Assembly (NCBI RefSeq): GCF_002208115.1 | Contig: NZ_CP020946.1 | Coordinates: 2,356,001-2,420,000 of the forward strand | DNA: 64,000 nucleotides | Direction of reading: 5' to 3' | From: Bdellovibrio bacteriovorus | GTDB lineage: Bacteria; Bdellovibrionota; Bdellovibrionia; Bdellovibrionales; Bdellovibrionaceae | Shown here: piece by piece, positions 36,340 to 45,725 of the stretch | Layout of the letters: each line of letters starts with the position of its first letter | Numbering within the stretch: the stretch's first letter is position 1 | Translations under genes and position numbers: made by a program | Notes under the pieces: generated by a model | Told to the model about the DNA's origin: nothing | Database searches by the model: none | The model's input: the letters and a program-made list of their open reading frames with translations, nothing else

Positions 36340-36993
36340 ATGAAATTCGCTAAAGCAATGACGACTTTGTCCCTAGGTGTTTTGATGAGTCTTGGCACAA
36401 CCGCAATGGCGCAGAATTCCGCCAAAGAGGGCCTGGAGAAAATCAAAGGCAATCTGAACAATTCAAAAACCAACCTTCAGGAGTATGAAAAGAACCTGAA
36501 AACCGTGGAAGGAAATCTGTCGGAAGTGGCCAAAGCCAAGTCCCAGGTTGAAAACCAGCAAAAGCAGGTTCATCAGCAGGCTGAAGAAAACAACCAGGCC
36601 ATGGGCCGCATCGGTGGTCAGGAAAAGGAAATTCAGGGTCTGATCAACGAAGAAAAAAACAAGATGGCGCAGGAATCCCAGAAGATCGCGGAACTGGAAG
36701 CCATGATTGCAAAGATCAAAGAAAACCAGAAAAAGCGCGAGCTGAACATCAACGACTATCAGTTGCAGATGTCCCAGTTGACGGAAGAAAAGAAAATCTG
36801 GAATTCACGTGCGGCAACTTTGAAAGAACAGAACGAACAGGTGAACCAGAAGCTTCGCGGCCTGGCCAGCGAAGAGAACGAATGGAAAGCCAAACAGCGC
36901 GGCTATCAGGGCGAAGTCAAACGCTGGAGCAAAGAGGTTGAAAGACAGCAAAAGATCAGCGACAGCTACAACTCTTTGGCTGAAGTGAAGTAA
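36340..36993 (+). CDS. Periplasmic coiled-coil protein, last gene of the gliding-type operon
   Basis: 218 aa from ATG 36340 (AAGGAAAGG upstream). Signal peptide ends AMAQN. The mature chain is almost entirely a Gln/Lys/Glu-rich coiled coil (EYEKNLKTVEGNLSEVAKAK, IAELEAMIAKIKENQKKREL). No known family recognised. A strong terminator follows, marking the end of the operon. Confidence 0.8.
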   Translation: MKFAKAMTTLSLGVLMSLGTTAMAQNSAKEGLEKIKGNLNNSKTNLQEYEKNLKTVEGNLSEVAKAKSQVENQQKQVHQQAEENNQAMGRIGGQEKEIQGLINEEKNKMAQESQKIAELEAMIAKIKENQKKRELNINDYQLQMSQLTEEKKIWNSRAATLKEQNEQVNQKLRGLASEENEWKAKQRGYQGEVKRWSKEVERQQKISDSYNSLAEVK

Positions 36994-37019
36994 ACCCTCG
37001 CTTTTAAATAGAACCACCC

Positions 37020-37058
37020 AGGGACTTCTTCCGCCCGCGGAAGAGTCCCTTTTTTTTG
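37020..37058 (+). terminator. Terminator of the gliding-type operon
   Basis: AGGGACTTCTTCCGC / GCGGAAGAGTCCCT stem with one bulged base and a 2-base loop, followed by eight T. Confidence 0.92.
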
Positions 37059-37110
37059 CCCGACGTTCATCTACATTCATTGCAAGAATTTAATCTTACG
37101 AGGAGAAAAC

Positions 37111-38760
37111 ATGAACGCCACCGGAATCGGATCCTGGTTCAGAGGGATCAAAGGAAAGCTACTTCTAGCCGCAGCATTGCCCGTCATCGGCTTTAGCATC
37201 GTCTATGCAATTTCAAATCAGGGAATGAAAGGCTTTGAAGCCTATCTGGAAAACTCCCACAAAAATATCATTCCGAATCTGCAGGCCCTGGCAGAGATGC
37301 GACAGGCCCGCAACAAATACGGCTATCAGGTCTTTGCAGCGATGAGTGTAAAGACAGCCGAAAAGCGCGAACAACGCCTGAACATCGCCAAAGAAGCTGT
37401 TAAAGAATTCACAACAGCCATGGACCAGTATGCCTCCACCCCGTTCACTCCGGAAATGGAAAAGGCCTTTGAACCGGCCAAACAAGTGCGCGCAGAGTAT
37501 GAAAAACTGCTGACACTGGTTATTGAAGAGATCGCCACGGGCACGCCTGAAGGTTTCGCTAAAGCAGAAGGACAACTGGATGGCCGTCTGTGGGAAATCG
37601 GAACGATCATGCATAAAATGAGTTCTGATTCCATGGCTTATTATAATAAAGCGGCAGCCGATGACGACAAAGCGGCCGAAGAAGCCTCTGTTCGCATCAA
37701 CAACTTGACGCTGTTTGTGACATTAGCATCCACATTCTCCATCCTGGCAATTCTGCTGTGGATTGCAGCACGCATTTCAAACTCTGTCAGCTCCATCGCC
37801 AATCGCCTGTCCACGGCTGGTGGCCAAGTGGCTTCTGCAGTTGAGCAGTTGAATGAAGCTGGGAATTCATTGTCCCAGTCTTCAACCGAAGCCGCAGCTT
37901 CCTTGGAAGAAACCGTCGCAGCATTGGAAGAAATGAGCTCTATGGTTCAGATGAACTCGGACAACGCTAAACAGGCGGCAGCTTTGTCTGCAAGCTCTCG
38001 TGATTCCGCTGAACAGGGTGAAAAAGAAATCCAGTCTTTGATTCATTCCATGACTGAGATTTCCCAGTCCTCCAAAAAGATCGAAGAAATTATCTCTGTG
38101 ATTGATGATATCGCCTTCCAGACCAACCTGCTGGCATTGAATGCCGCAGTGGAAGCGGCTCGTGCCGGGGAACAAGGAAAAGGCTTTGCCGTTGTTGCCG
38201 AAGCGGTTCGCGCCCTGGCACAAAGAAGTGCGGCTTCTGCCAAAGACATTTCCTCTTTGATCAAAGACTCCGTTTCTCAGATCGAGAGCGGCAGTGAGAT
38301 CGCTGACAAGTCCGGCGCCGTTCTGACGAATATCGTGAACTCGATCAAAAAGGTTTCAGATCTGAACAACGAAATCGCCGCGGCCAGCTCTGAGCAGACC
38401 ACCGGGATTCAACAGATCAGCAAAGCCATGAACCAGTTGGATCAGGCAGCACAAAGCAATGCCGCTTCTGCTGAAGAAATTGCCGCCACCAGCGGTGAAA
38501 TCAATGGCCTGGCAGCAACCAATCAGAACCTGACCGTGGAACTGAACACGATCATTCTGGGCGGCGCCAGCGTGATGACCGAAGTTCCAACTGAAACCAC
38601 AGCGAAAACCACCAAGAAAGTGCCCCCCTTCGCCAAACCAGCAGCGAAGAAAAGCAATGTGATTCCGATGAAGGCCACCCCGGCTCGTAAAGAATCCCAG
38701 GACATGATCCCGTTTGATGAAGATGACCGGGCAAAGGTCGGAACAACAGACGGATTCTAG
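37111..38760 (+). CDS. Methyl-accepting chemotaxis protein (MCP-1 of tandem pair)
   Basis: 549 aa. TM1 at about 15-35, a four-helix-bundle-type periplasmic sensor (about 36-200), and TM2 at about 203-222. The signalling domain has the tip [22 protein letters not shown]. There is no obvious full HAMP between TM2 and the first signalling helix. The tail ends [17 protein letters not shown], shared with the next MCP. GAGGAG lies before the ATG. It should signal to CheA/CheW; the ligand is unknown. Confidence 0.93.
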   Translation: MNATGIGSWFRGIKGKLLLAAALPVIGFSIVYAISNQGMKGFEAYLENSHKNIIPNLQALAEMRQARNKYGYQVFAAMSVKTAEKREQRLNIAKEAVKEFTTAMDQYASTPFTPEMEKAFEPAKQVRAEYEKLLTLVIEEIATGTPEGFAKAEGQLDGRLWEIGTIMHKMSSDSMAYYNKAAADDDKAAEEASVRINNLTLFVTLASTFSILAILLWIAARISNSVSSIANRLSTAGGQVASAVEQLNEAGNSLSQSSTEAAASLEETVAALEEMSSMVQMNSDNAKQAAALSASSRDSAEQGEKEIQSLIHSMTEISQSSKKIEEIISVIDDIAFQTNLLALNAAVEAARAGEQGKGFAVVAEAVRALAQRSAASAKDISSLIKDSVSQIESGSEIADKSGAVLTNIVNSIKKVSDLNNEIAAASSEQTTGIQQISKAMNQLDQAAQSNAASAEEIAATSGEINGLAATNQNLTVELNTIILGGASVMTEVPTETTAKTTKKVPPFAKPAAKKSNVIPMKATPARKESQDMIPFDEDDRAKVGTTDGF

Positions 38761-38790
38761 TCCCGCAAACACATCAAGATTTGTTAACAG

Positions 38791-38813
38791 AACCCCACGA
38801 CCAACGTGGGGTT
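38791..38813 (+). terminator. Terminator after MCP-1
   Basis: AACCCCACG / CGTGGGGTT, a 9-bp perfect stem with a 5-base loop, then TATTAATTTTT. It separates the two MCP transcripts. Confidence 0.75.
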
Positions 38814-38929
38814 TATTAATTTTTCTCCCCCATTATTCGTATTGTTAATTCTGGACTGCTAAGCACTCTTTTAAATTCCGAATAATTATCTGTTAAAAAC
38901 CCATAAAGACTTTTACGGAGACTCAACTT

Positions 38930-40579
38930 ATGTCGGAATTTAAAATATCAAGCTGGTTCAAAGGGATTAAAGGCAAATTGCTCGTGGCCGCATTTCTGCC
39001 AATGGTGGGCTTTGCCATTCTTGGATCCATCGCTCTTAACGGGATCTCAAGCGTGGTCAACCTTTTGGATATCGCCAACGAACAGGTAATTCCAACATTT
39101 GATATGGTTGGTGAAATGCGCCAAGCGCGCAATAAGTTTCAATATGGTGCCTGGGCAGCCATGGAACACACTGATGAGCCTGAAAAACTGGCGTCCTATC
39201 TAAAGACCGCCACCGACGGTATGAACGAGTTCCGCAAGGCTCAGGAAACCTACGATCCAATTCCTAGAACACCGGAAGAGGACAAGGCTTACCAAATGGC
39301 GAAGCCTCTTTTTCCGGAATATTACGCCTCGATGGAAAAAATCATCAGTCTGATCGGTTCTTCAGATCCGGCAAAATCCAAAGAAGCTGAGGTTCTGCTG
39401 GATGGCCGCTACAATGAAATAGGCAAAACGGTTAGCGCCTGGAACGGTGCCGTCACCGATATCTATGCCAAGATGGCCAAAGACGGTGTGACAGAGGCCG
39501 CCTCCACCGAAGCTTATGTAAAAAATCTGATTTATCTGGTTTCTGCAGCGACGGGTGTCACAGTGTTTGCCGTCCTTCTGTGGATCGCAGCAAAGATCGC
39601 ATCCTCTGTAGGTTCCGTTGCAGACCGTCTGACAACAGCCGGTGGCCAAGTGGCTTCTGCGGTTGAGCAGTTGAACGAAGCTGGTAACTCTTTGTCTCAG
39701 TCTTCTACGGAAGCTGCAGCCTCCCTGGAAGAAACGGTGGCGGCTCTGGAAGAAATGACTTCCATGGTTCAGATGAACTCGGACAACGCCAAACAGGCAG
39801 CCGCTTTGTCTGCAAGCTCCCGCGATTCTGCTGAACAGGGCGAAAAAGAAATTCAGAACCTGATCATGTCCATGACTTCAATTTCTCAGTCTTCCAAAAA
39901 GATCGAAGAAATCATTCATGTCATCGACGACATCGCCTTCCAGACAAACTTGCTGGCACTGAATGCCGCAGTGGAAGCAGCCCGCGCCGGTGAACAAGGC
40001 AAAGGCTTTGCGGTGGTGGCGGAAGCTGTCAGAACTTTGGCGCAAAGAAGTGCCGCTTCTGCCAAAGACATCTCCTCCCTGATCAAAGACTCTGTGTCTC
40101 AGATCGAAGAAGGCAGTGCCATTGCCGACAAGTCCGGTGCTGTCTTGACGAACATCGTGACCTCAATCAAAAAAGTTTCTGACCTGAACAATGAAATCGC
40201 AGCAGCAAGCTCTGAGCAGACCACCGGTATTCAACAAATCGGTAAAGCCATGAACCAGTTGGATCAGGCAGCCCAAAGCAACGCTGCTTCCGCAGAGGAA
40301 ATCGCGGCGACCAGTGGCGAGATCAACAACCTGGCGGCCACTTCCCTGAATCTGACCGTGGAACTGAATGAAGTGATCCTGGGCAGCAATGAAGTTTCTA
40401 AAGCTTCTGCATCGTCAGAAGCTCCGGTCAAAGCGAAGGCCAAAATACCTTCGCCAATGCCGAAGAAATCCAATGTCATTCCGATGAAGGCCGCGGCTCC
40501 GAAAAAGTCCGCGTCCCAGGATGTGATTCCATTTGATGACGACGAAAGAGCTAAGGTTGGGACGACCGACGGATTCTAG
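38930..40579 (+). CDS. Methyl-accepting chemotaxis protein (MCP-2 of tandem pair)
   Basis: Also 549 aa and clearly a paralogue of the preceding gene: N-terminus [14 protein letters not shown], almost identical signalling domain from [20 protein letters not shown] on, and the same C-terminal tail ([17 protein letters not shown]). The periplasmic sensor (about 36-195) diverges, implying a different ligand. GGAG precedes the ATG. Its 3' end overlaps the convergent murJ by 29 bp. Confidence 0.93.
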   Translation: MSEFKISSWFKGIKGKLLVAAFLPMVGFAILGSIALNGISSVVNLLDIANEQVIPTFDMVGEMRQARNKFQYGAWAAMEHTDEPEKLASYLKTATDGMNEFRKAQETYDPIPRTPEEDKAYQMAKPLFPEYYASMEKIISLIGSSDPAKSKEAEVLLDGRYNEIGKTVSAWNGAVTDIYAKMAKDGVTEAASTEAYVKNLIYLVSAATGVTVFAVLLWIAAKIASSVGSVADRLTTAGGQVASAVEQLNEAGNSLSQSSTEAAASLEETVAALEEMTSMVQMNSDNAKQAAALSASSRDSAEQGEKEIQNLIMSMTSISQSSKKIEEIIHVIDDIAFQTNLLALNAAVEAARAGEQGKGFAVVAEAVRTLAQRSAASAKDISSLIKDSVSQIEEGSAIADKSGAVLTNIVTSIKKVSDLNNEIAAASSEQTTGIQQIGKAMNQLDQAAQSNAASAEEIAATSGEINNLAATSLNLTVELNEVILGSNEVSKASASSEAPVKAKAKIPSPMPKKSNVIPMKAAAPKKSASQDVIPFDDDERAKVGTTDGF

Positions 40580-42122
40580 AAATCTGCTCGCAACCCAAAA
40601 CATAAGCCAGACCGAAATAGGCGACAACCGCCAACAGGATCGTGATAAAGAGGGCCAGCATCTGCAGCCCTCTTCCTGTTTGAGCCATCAGCAGTTCATA
40701 CGTCTGCAGCGAAACCACCATCCCCGCCCCGGCCAGCACGAACTTCACCGCCGGACGAAGCAACACCGACATTCTGATTCCCGGAGAATACTTCTTAAGC
40801 AATCCCATCAGCAAAACCGCATTTAAAAACGCCCCGGCCACACCCGAAATCATCAGCCCCTCAAGCCCCCACTGCCGCATTAGCACCGGCGCCAGCGACA
40901 CATGCACCGCCAATGAAACCACCGCCAGCACCATGGGAACTTTCGTATTTTTAACGGAATAATAAAGCGGCATCAAAACGCGACTGCAGGACACCAGCAA
41001 CAAACTGACAGCATAGATGCGCAAAATCGCCGCCGTCATCTGCACATCCTGCGCGGTGAACTTGCCCCGCAAGAAAAGAACCTCAATAATCGGCTCGGCC
41101 AGAACATAAAGCCCCAATGCCGCCGGCCACGCCAGAAACAGATTCATCAGGAAGCTTTCTTCAGCGGTTTCCTGGAATTTTTCTTTCAGTCCCCGACTGG
41201 CAAAGTCACTTAAACTAGGCAGCAGTGCCGCCCCGATGCTGACTGAAATCAACGACAGCGGAAGCTCCAGCAAACGGTCGGCCCAATAGATATAAGAAAT
41301 CGAACCTTCAGGAAGGGAGCTGGCAAAATACAGATTCACCAAAGTGGAAAACTGCAATAGCCCCATACCGATCAGCCCCGGAATCATGCCTTTCACAACC
41401 GCGCGCACTTCCGGGGTCCACATCATCGTCTGCAGTCGCGGCAGACAGTTTCGCTGCCTTAAAGCTACCGCCAACAGCAGCGCCTGCAACAGCCCCCCGA
41501 TCAGGACTCCCCACGCCAATCCATCCCCGTGCACGGGAAACCACTGCGGCGGCATAAAGGTGAAAACCAACATCGAGACATTTAAAAGCGCTGGCGCCAC
41601 AGCCGGCAGTCCGAAACTGCCCAGGGCATTTAAAATCCCCATATAGAAGGCATAGGTGCAGACAAAGAACACAAACCCAAACATGATCCGCCCCATGCGC
41701 AGGGTCAGTTCCCACTTGGCGGCATCCAGAGCGTACTCAGAAGAAAGAATCAGACGGAAAACAGGCTCGACATAAATGATCCCCAGCAGGGTCAAAACCC
41801 CTAAAATCACCAAAAGCAGCGAATAAAAGGCATTGGCCAGGTTTCGGGCGCGCTGGCCGGTGGGATCTTCCGATTGTGTTTGCATGAAAACGGGAATAAA
41901 ACTCACAGCCAGGGAGCCTTCCCCGAACAGACGGCGGAACAGATTGGGGATGCGGAAAGCGGCAGTCCAAGCATCAGTGACCGCCCGGTCAAACAAAGCC
42001 CCCAGGGCAATATCCCGGAAAAGCCCCAGGATGCGGCTAGTTAACGTCCCGGAGGCCATTAAAAAGGCGCTTTTGAGGACCTTTTTGCGATCTTCTTTTA
42101 ATCCACTTGCTTCGTGAGACAC
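40551..42122 (-). CDS. murJ: Lipid II flippase MurJ
   Basis: 523 aa polytopic membrane protein of the MATE-like MVF family with about 14 helices, flipping lipid II across the inner membrane for peptidoglycan synthesis. Family motifs: [17 protein letters not shown] at the N-terminus, [21 protein letters not shown], and [21 protein letters not shown]. It starts at GTG 42122 and is divergent from rpsT. The stop lies inside the MCP-2 coding region on the other strand. Confidence 0.95.
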   Translation of the reverse strand: MSHEASGLKEDRKKVLKSAFLMASGTLTSRILGLFRDIALGALFDRAVTDAWTAAFRIPNLFRRLFGEGSLAVSFIPVFMQTQSEDPTGQRARNLANAFYSLLLVILGVLTLLGIIYVEPVFRLILSSEYALDAAKWELTLRMGRIMFGFVFFVCTYAFYMGILNALGSFGLPAVAPALLNVSMLVFTFMPPQWFPVHGDGLAWGVLIGGLLQALLLAVALRQRNCLPRLQTMMWTPEVRAVVKGMIPGLIGMGLLQFSTLVNLYFASSLPEGSISYIYWADRLLELPLSLISVSIGAALLPSLSDFASRGLKEKFQETAEESFLMNLFLAWPAALGLYVLAEPIIEVLFLRGKFTAQDVQMTAAILRIYAVSLLLVSCSRVLMPLYYSVKNTKVPMVLAVVSLAVHVSLAPVLMRQWGLEGLMISGVAGAFLNAVLLMGLLKKYSPGIRMSVLLRPAVKFVLAGAGMVVSLQTYELLMAQTGRGLQMLALFITILLAVVAYFGLAYVLGCEQISRIRRSSQP

Positions 42123-42174
42123 CCTATGTTAATCCCTTTGGTTCGTCTATAAAAGTTACTGTGGAGGTTATCCC

Positions 42175-42438
42175 TTGGCAAATCATAAGTCTGCAGCAAA
42201 AAGAGCTCGTCAGTCTATCCGTAAAACTGCTGTTAACAACGCTCGTAAAAGCACTGTTAAAACAGCTGAGAAAAAACTTGTTAAAGCTATCGAAGCTAAA
42301 GATCTGAAAGCTCTTCCTGAATTGTTGAAGAACTTCTCTTCTCAAGTAATGAAAGCTGCAAAAACTGGCGTTATCAAGAAAGAAACTGCATCCCGCAAGA
42401 TCAGCCGTCTTTCTACTCGCGCTTCTGCAACGAAGTAA
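42175..42438 (+). CDS. rpsT: 30S ribosomal protein S20, TTG start
   Basis: 87 aa, very basic. MANHKSAAKRARQSIRKTAVN is the canonical S20 N-terminus. The start codon is TTG (42175) with GGAGG at 42163-42167. The E. coli rpsT also begins with UUG, where the weak start serves translational autoregulation, so a similar control is possible here. Confidence 0.97.
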   Translation: MANHKSAAKRARQSIRKTAVNNARKSTVKTAEKKLVKAIEAKDLKALPELLKNFSSQVMKAAKTGVIKKETASRKISRLSTRASATK

Positions 42439-42444
42439 TTGGGT

Positions 42445-42813
42445 TTAATTCAACTCTGATTCGGTTCGCGCTGATACAAAGGCGCGAATTTGTCGTTTTG
42501 TAGAGAACGCAATCTGATTGAAGCTCAGTCCGTGGGTGACTTTATGGTCACCCTCTTTTTTTTGCGTCGAACGAACCACGCCGCGAAGGAAGACAAAGTC
42601 CCCGGCGGGCACTTGGAAGCTGACCACCACTTCGTGGCCCTCGGTCAGAACATAATCGGTGACAATGGACATACCACCCTCGCCGATTTCTCCGGATTCA
42701 CAGACAAAGTAAGTCCCATCGCACAGGATACCGATCTTGCGTTTCATCGCACGACGCGGGTACTGGCGGCGGAAATAACCTTTATCTTCAAATGCAGGAT
42801 TGGCTTTGTTCAT
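42445..42813 (-). CDS. Single-domain PilZ protein
   Basis: 122 aa from ATG 42813 (GTG 42816 is one codon upstream). PilZ-type: an RxxxR-like element in RRQYPRR, then SGEIGEGGMSIVTD in place of (D/N)xSxxG, and VSFQVPAGDFVFLRGVVRST as the barrel strand. The second motif is degenerate (EIGEGG), so c-di-GMP binding is uncertain. Convergent with rpsT, 6 bp apart; downstream of holA on the same strand. Confidence 0.78.
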   Translation of the reverse strand: MNKANPAFEDKGYFRRQYPRRAMKRKIGILCDGTYFVCESGEIGEGGMSIVTDYVLTEGHEVVVSFQVPAGDFVFLRGVVRSTQKKEGDHKVTHGLSFNQIAFSTKRQIRAFVSARTESELN

Positions 42814-42881
42814 CACAAAGCTTATCGGTCTATTCAGCTATCAACTTGAAAATGTCTGCACTCCAGCTTCGCTGGAGTGGT

Positions 42882-43892
42882 TCACATGGCGTATTGAGTG
42901 CCGCAGGTCTTTAAAACCAGGTTTTCCAGCCAGATGTGACTGGACAATGGTGAGGACTTCAAAGCCTTGTCTGTCTCAGACAGAACCACCAGGGTTTGTT
43001 CCAGCTTTTTAGCAGTCCAAAGTCGGGCTTGATCCAGGTAGCTTTCCAGGAAATAAGGCGGCACCTGGGCAAAATGCGCGAGCTTCGCGCCATGCAGGCC
43101 TTCTTCCATTCCCCGCTTTAAAGTCAGCAGGATACGCACGTGACGGGCCACCAAAGACACGATCCCGATCTCGTTCTGCCCCTGATCCAGCAGGTGAACC
43201 AAAAGCTCCAAAGCCTTCACACGGTCGTTTTCGCCGATGGCCTTGGTGAAATCAAAAACGTTCTCTTCCTTGGAGCGGGACACGGCCTGAGCCACATCCG
43301 CCACTTCAATACGGCGCTCGCCGACGAACTCACCGAGCTTTTTAAGCTCCCCTTCGATTTCGGTCAGGTGATGACCCACCAGCTTGTGCAAAAGCAGGAT
43401 GGCATCATTACTGATCGTCAAACCCAGGGACTGGGCGATGTAGTTGATCCAGGATGGAATCTGATTTTCGTAAGGTTTTTTGAATTCAACACAGTCGGCT
43501 TTGTCGAGCAAAAGACGGATCTGTTTTTTGCGCTTGTCCACGCGGGACGCCAAAAGCACGAACACGGTGCTGTCCACCGGAGTTTCAAACAGCGTTTCAA
43601 GCTCGGCCCATTCTTTGTCCGTAAGTTCCTGGGCCTCTTTCAGGATCACCAGACGGCGCTGAGCCATCATCGGCAAAGTTTCAACGGCATCACGCACCGA
43701 CACCACGTCAGCGTCAGAAGCATAGAACAGGCTGTAGTTAAAATCCACGGCCCCTTCAGTCAAAACAGAATACTTGAAACGTTCAACGGACTGGTTCAAC
43801 AGGTAGGGTTCTTCACCGAACAGGAAATACAACGGCGCAGTCTGACCTTTTTCAAGATCGCGATAAAATTTCTGCGCATCGATGAGTGCCAC
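42882..43892 (-). CDS. holA: DNA polymerase III subunit delta
   Basis: 336 aa clamp-loader subunit. Recognisable as HolA by PLYFLFGEEPYLLNQSVERFK at the N-terminus, an AAA+-like fold without Walker motifs, and the C-terminal collar domain. It begins at GTG 43892, with AAGGA just after the lptE stop. The lptE-holA order is the same as in E. coli, supporting both assignments. Confidence 0.93.
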   Translation of the reverse strand: MALIDAQKFYRDLEKGQTAPLYFLFGEEPYLLNQSVERFKYSVLTEGAVDFNYSLFYASDADVVSVRDAVETLPMMAQRRLVILKEAQELTDKEWAELETLFETPVDSTVFVLLASRVDKRKKQIRLLLDKADCVEFKKPYENQIPSWINYIAQSLGLTISNDAILLLHKLVGHHLTEIEGELKKLGEFVGERRIEVADVAQAVSRSKEENVFDFTKAIGENDRVKALELLVHLLDQGQNEIGIVSLVARHVRILLTLKRGMEEGLHGAKLAHFAQVPPYFLESYLDQARLWTAKKLEQTLVVLSETDKALKSSPLSSHIWLENLVLKTCGTQYAM

Positions 43893-43907
43893 GAGTTGAA
43901 TATCCTT

Positions 43908-44489
43908 TTAGAAATTTTCGGTAATACGATCATGTGCCTCGGACATAATGTCATAAGCCATGAGGTCAATGTTCTGCCTTCGCGCAGAAAGATTGTAAAG
44001 CGGATTTATGGAGTTAACACCGGCCAGCGTTACCTGAGGTGCTGCGTAAGTTCTTTCTCCACTGAAGGACCCACTCCAAAGCTCCGTTCCATCCGCCTGG
44101 CGCACGACTTTCACCGTCACGGTCAGCAGAATACGATACTCTGACGCAACGACAGTTCCATTGGGCAAATAAGGCGCTGAAGAGTCCCCGGCCACACGTT
44201 TTGCACCCGGTAAATACTGAACAGAATCAATCTGCCCGATCACTGCCACTTCCGACAAGGAATTGTCCACAATTCGGGCAACTCGGGAGCGCTGGAATTC
44301 CTGAATCAGTGTGTTTGTGAACGCCACTTCGATCCCGGTTTCCTGTGTTTTGTTTTTGAAAATCGGCACAGAAATCTGCTTATAACCGCCAGGAATACTG
44401 CGCGTGCCGCTGCCCAGACGATAGGCACATCCCGAGAGGAATAGCGACAGAATCAGAGTGATGCGAAAAGCTTTAAATATTGCGTCCAC
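43908..44489 (-). CDS. lptE: LPS-assembly lipoprotein LptE
   Basis: 193 aa from GTG 44489, which gives a lipoprotein signal ending SLFLSGC at about residue 20. The mature protein begins AYRLGSGTRSIPGGYKQISVPIF, typical of the LptE/RlpB fold, which plugs the LptD barrel and helps insert LPS in the outer leaflet. In-frame upstream codons to 44657 overlap the divergent aminotransferase region and give no signal peptide. Stop lies 15 bp before holA. Confidence 0.88.
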   Translation of the reverse strand: MDAIFKAFRITLILSLFLSGCAYRLGSGTRSIPGGYKQISVPIFKNKTQETGIEVAFTNTLIQEFQRSRVARIVDNSLSEVAVIGQIDSVQYLPGAKRVAGDSSAPYLPNGTVVASEYRILLTVTVKVVRQADGTELWSGSFSGERTYAAPQVTLAGVNSINPLYNLSARRQNIDLMAYDIMSEAHDRITENF

Positions 44490-44564
44490 GGCCCCAGTTG
44501 AGTATAAAATTAGCAGGAAGTCATCACAGAAATGGTGACTGCGCGACGCAATCAAGGAAGAAAT

Positions 44565-45725
44565 ATGGCAACTCAAGATTACAGTTTGCTGGCTCCGGGC
44601 CCCGTCAATATCCATCCTGAGGTGCGCAAAGCGCTGGCACTGCCGATGATTCACCATCGCACTCCGGAATTCGATAAAATTCTTAAGAAAGTTCTGACCC
44701 AGATCAAAACTGTTTTTCAGACCCAGGAAGATGTTTATCTTCTGACCTCCACCGGCTCTGGCGGGATGGAAGCTTTACTGGTCAACACCTTGTCACCGGG
44801 CGACAAAGTTATTGCCATTGTTTCAGGCAAATTTGGCGAGCGCTGGGCTGATATGGCCGCGCATTTTGGCGCCTCAGTTCTGACCATCAACGTTCCTTGG
44901 GGTGAAGCCGTCAAAGTTTCTGACGTTGAAGAACTGCTGCAGAAAAATCCTGACACCCGCGCCGTGCTTTGCCAGGCGTGCGAAACCAGCACCGCTGTGG
45001 CCCACCCGATTGAGGCTTTGGGTAAAATCATTCAAAAATATCCCGACACCTTGTTCCTGGTGGATGCCATCACTGCACTGGGGGCGTACCCTCTGCCGAT
45101 GGATGCCTGGGGTATTGACGGCATTGTCGCCGGATCGCAAAAAGCCTTTATGCTGCCGACAGGTTTGTCGCTGCTGTCCTTTTCGAAAAAGGCCTGGAGA
45201 TTCATCCCCGACGCCAAATGCCCCAGATATTATTTTGACATCCGCAAAGAGAAAAAAGCCAACGCTGCCGGCGAGACTTTCTATTCTTCCAACGTCGCTT
45301 TGATCCGCGCTTTGGATGTGGTGCTAACGCTGATTTCCCAGCAGGGCTTGGAAAAACTTTTCCACGACATTCATCGCCGCGCGGAATTCACCCGCATCTT
45401 TGGTCTGAAGCTGGGCTTCACTTTGTATGCACAATCCCCCAGCAACTCGGTGACTGCGTTGCTGGTGCCACCACAGATGGACGGACAAAAAATCCGCCTG
45501 CACCTGGAAGAAGTTCACAACATCACCATCATGGGCGGACAGGATCAGGCCAAGGGCCGAATCATTCGTGTGGGACACATGGGTTACATTCAGGATCACG
45601 AACTGATTCGTCTGGTGGAGTGCTTGGGGCACACCCTGCGCCACTTTGATTCAGATTTTATGTCGTTGGAGCATATTTCCAACATCACGACCGAGGCGAA
45701 AAACTGGCTGGAGCAAAATCCGTGA
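44565..45725 (+). CDS. Class V aminotransferase (serine-pyruvate / phosphoserine type)
   Basis: 386 aa PLP enzyme of the alanine-glyoxylate / serine-pyruvate aminotransferase group: LLAPGPVNIHPEVRKAL start, MIHHRTPEF, TSTGSGGMEA, and the PLP lysine in GIVAGSQKAFMLPTGL. I chose ATG 44565 (AAGGAAG upstream). The downstream dehydrogenase starts within its stop codon (GTGA). Together they could perform the first two steps of serine biosynthesis (SerA then SerC-like), though other 2-oxo acid substrates are possible. Confidence 0.88.
   Translation: MATQDYSLLAPGPVNIHPEVRKALALPMIHHRTPEFDKILKKVLTQIKTVFQTQEDVYLLTSTGSGGMEALLVNTLSPGDKVIAIVSGKFGERWADMAAHFGASVLTINVPWGEAVKVSDVEELLQKNPDTRAVLCQACETSTAVAHPIEALGKIIQKYPDTLFLVDAITALGAYPLPMDAWGIDGIVAGSQKAFMLPTGLSLLSFSKKAWRFIPDAKCPRYYFDIRKEKKANAAGETFYSSNVALIRALDVVLTLISQQGLEKLFHDIHRRAEFTRIFGLKLGFTLYAQSPSNSVTALLVPPQMDGQKIRLHLEEVHNITIMGGQDQAKGRIIRVGHMGYIQDHELIRLVECLGHTLRHFDSDFMSLEHISNITTEAKNWLEQNP

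Noticed and set aside
38860-38895. Flagellar-type (sigma-28) promoter upstream of MCP-2 (CTAAGCAC ... TCCGAATAA)
   Set aside because: Only a loose match to TAAAGTTT-N11-GCCGATAA in both halves; AT-rich DNA gives such matches by chance.
42859-42879. Hairpin CACTCCAGC / GCTGGAGTG after holA considered as a terminator
   Set aside because: The stem is perfect but no T run follows on the minus strand, and the PilZ gene follows closely; it may be structural only.
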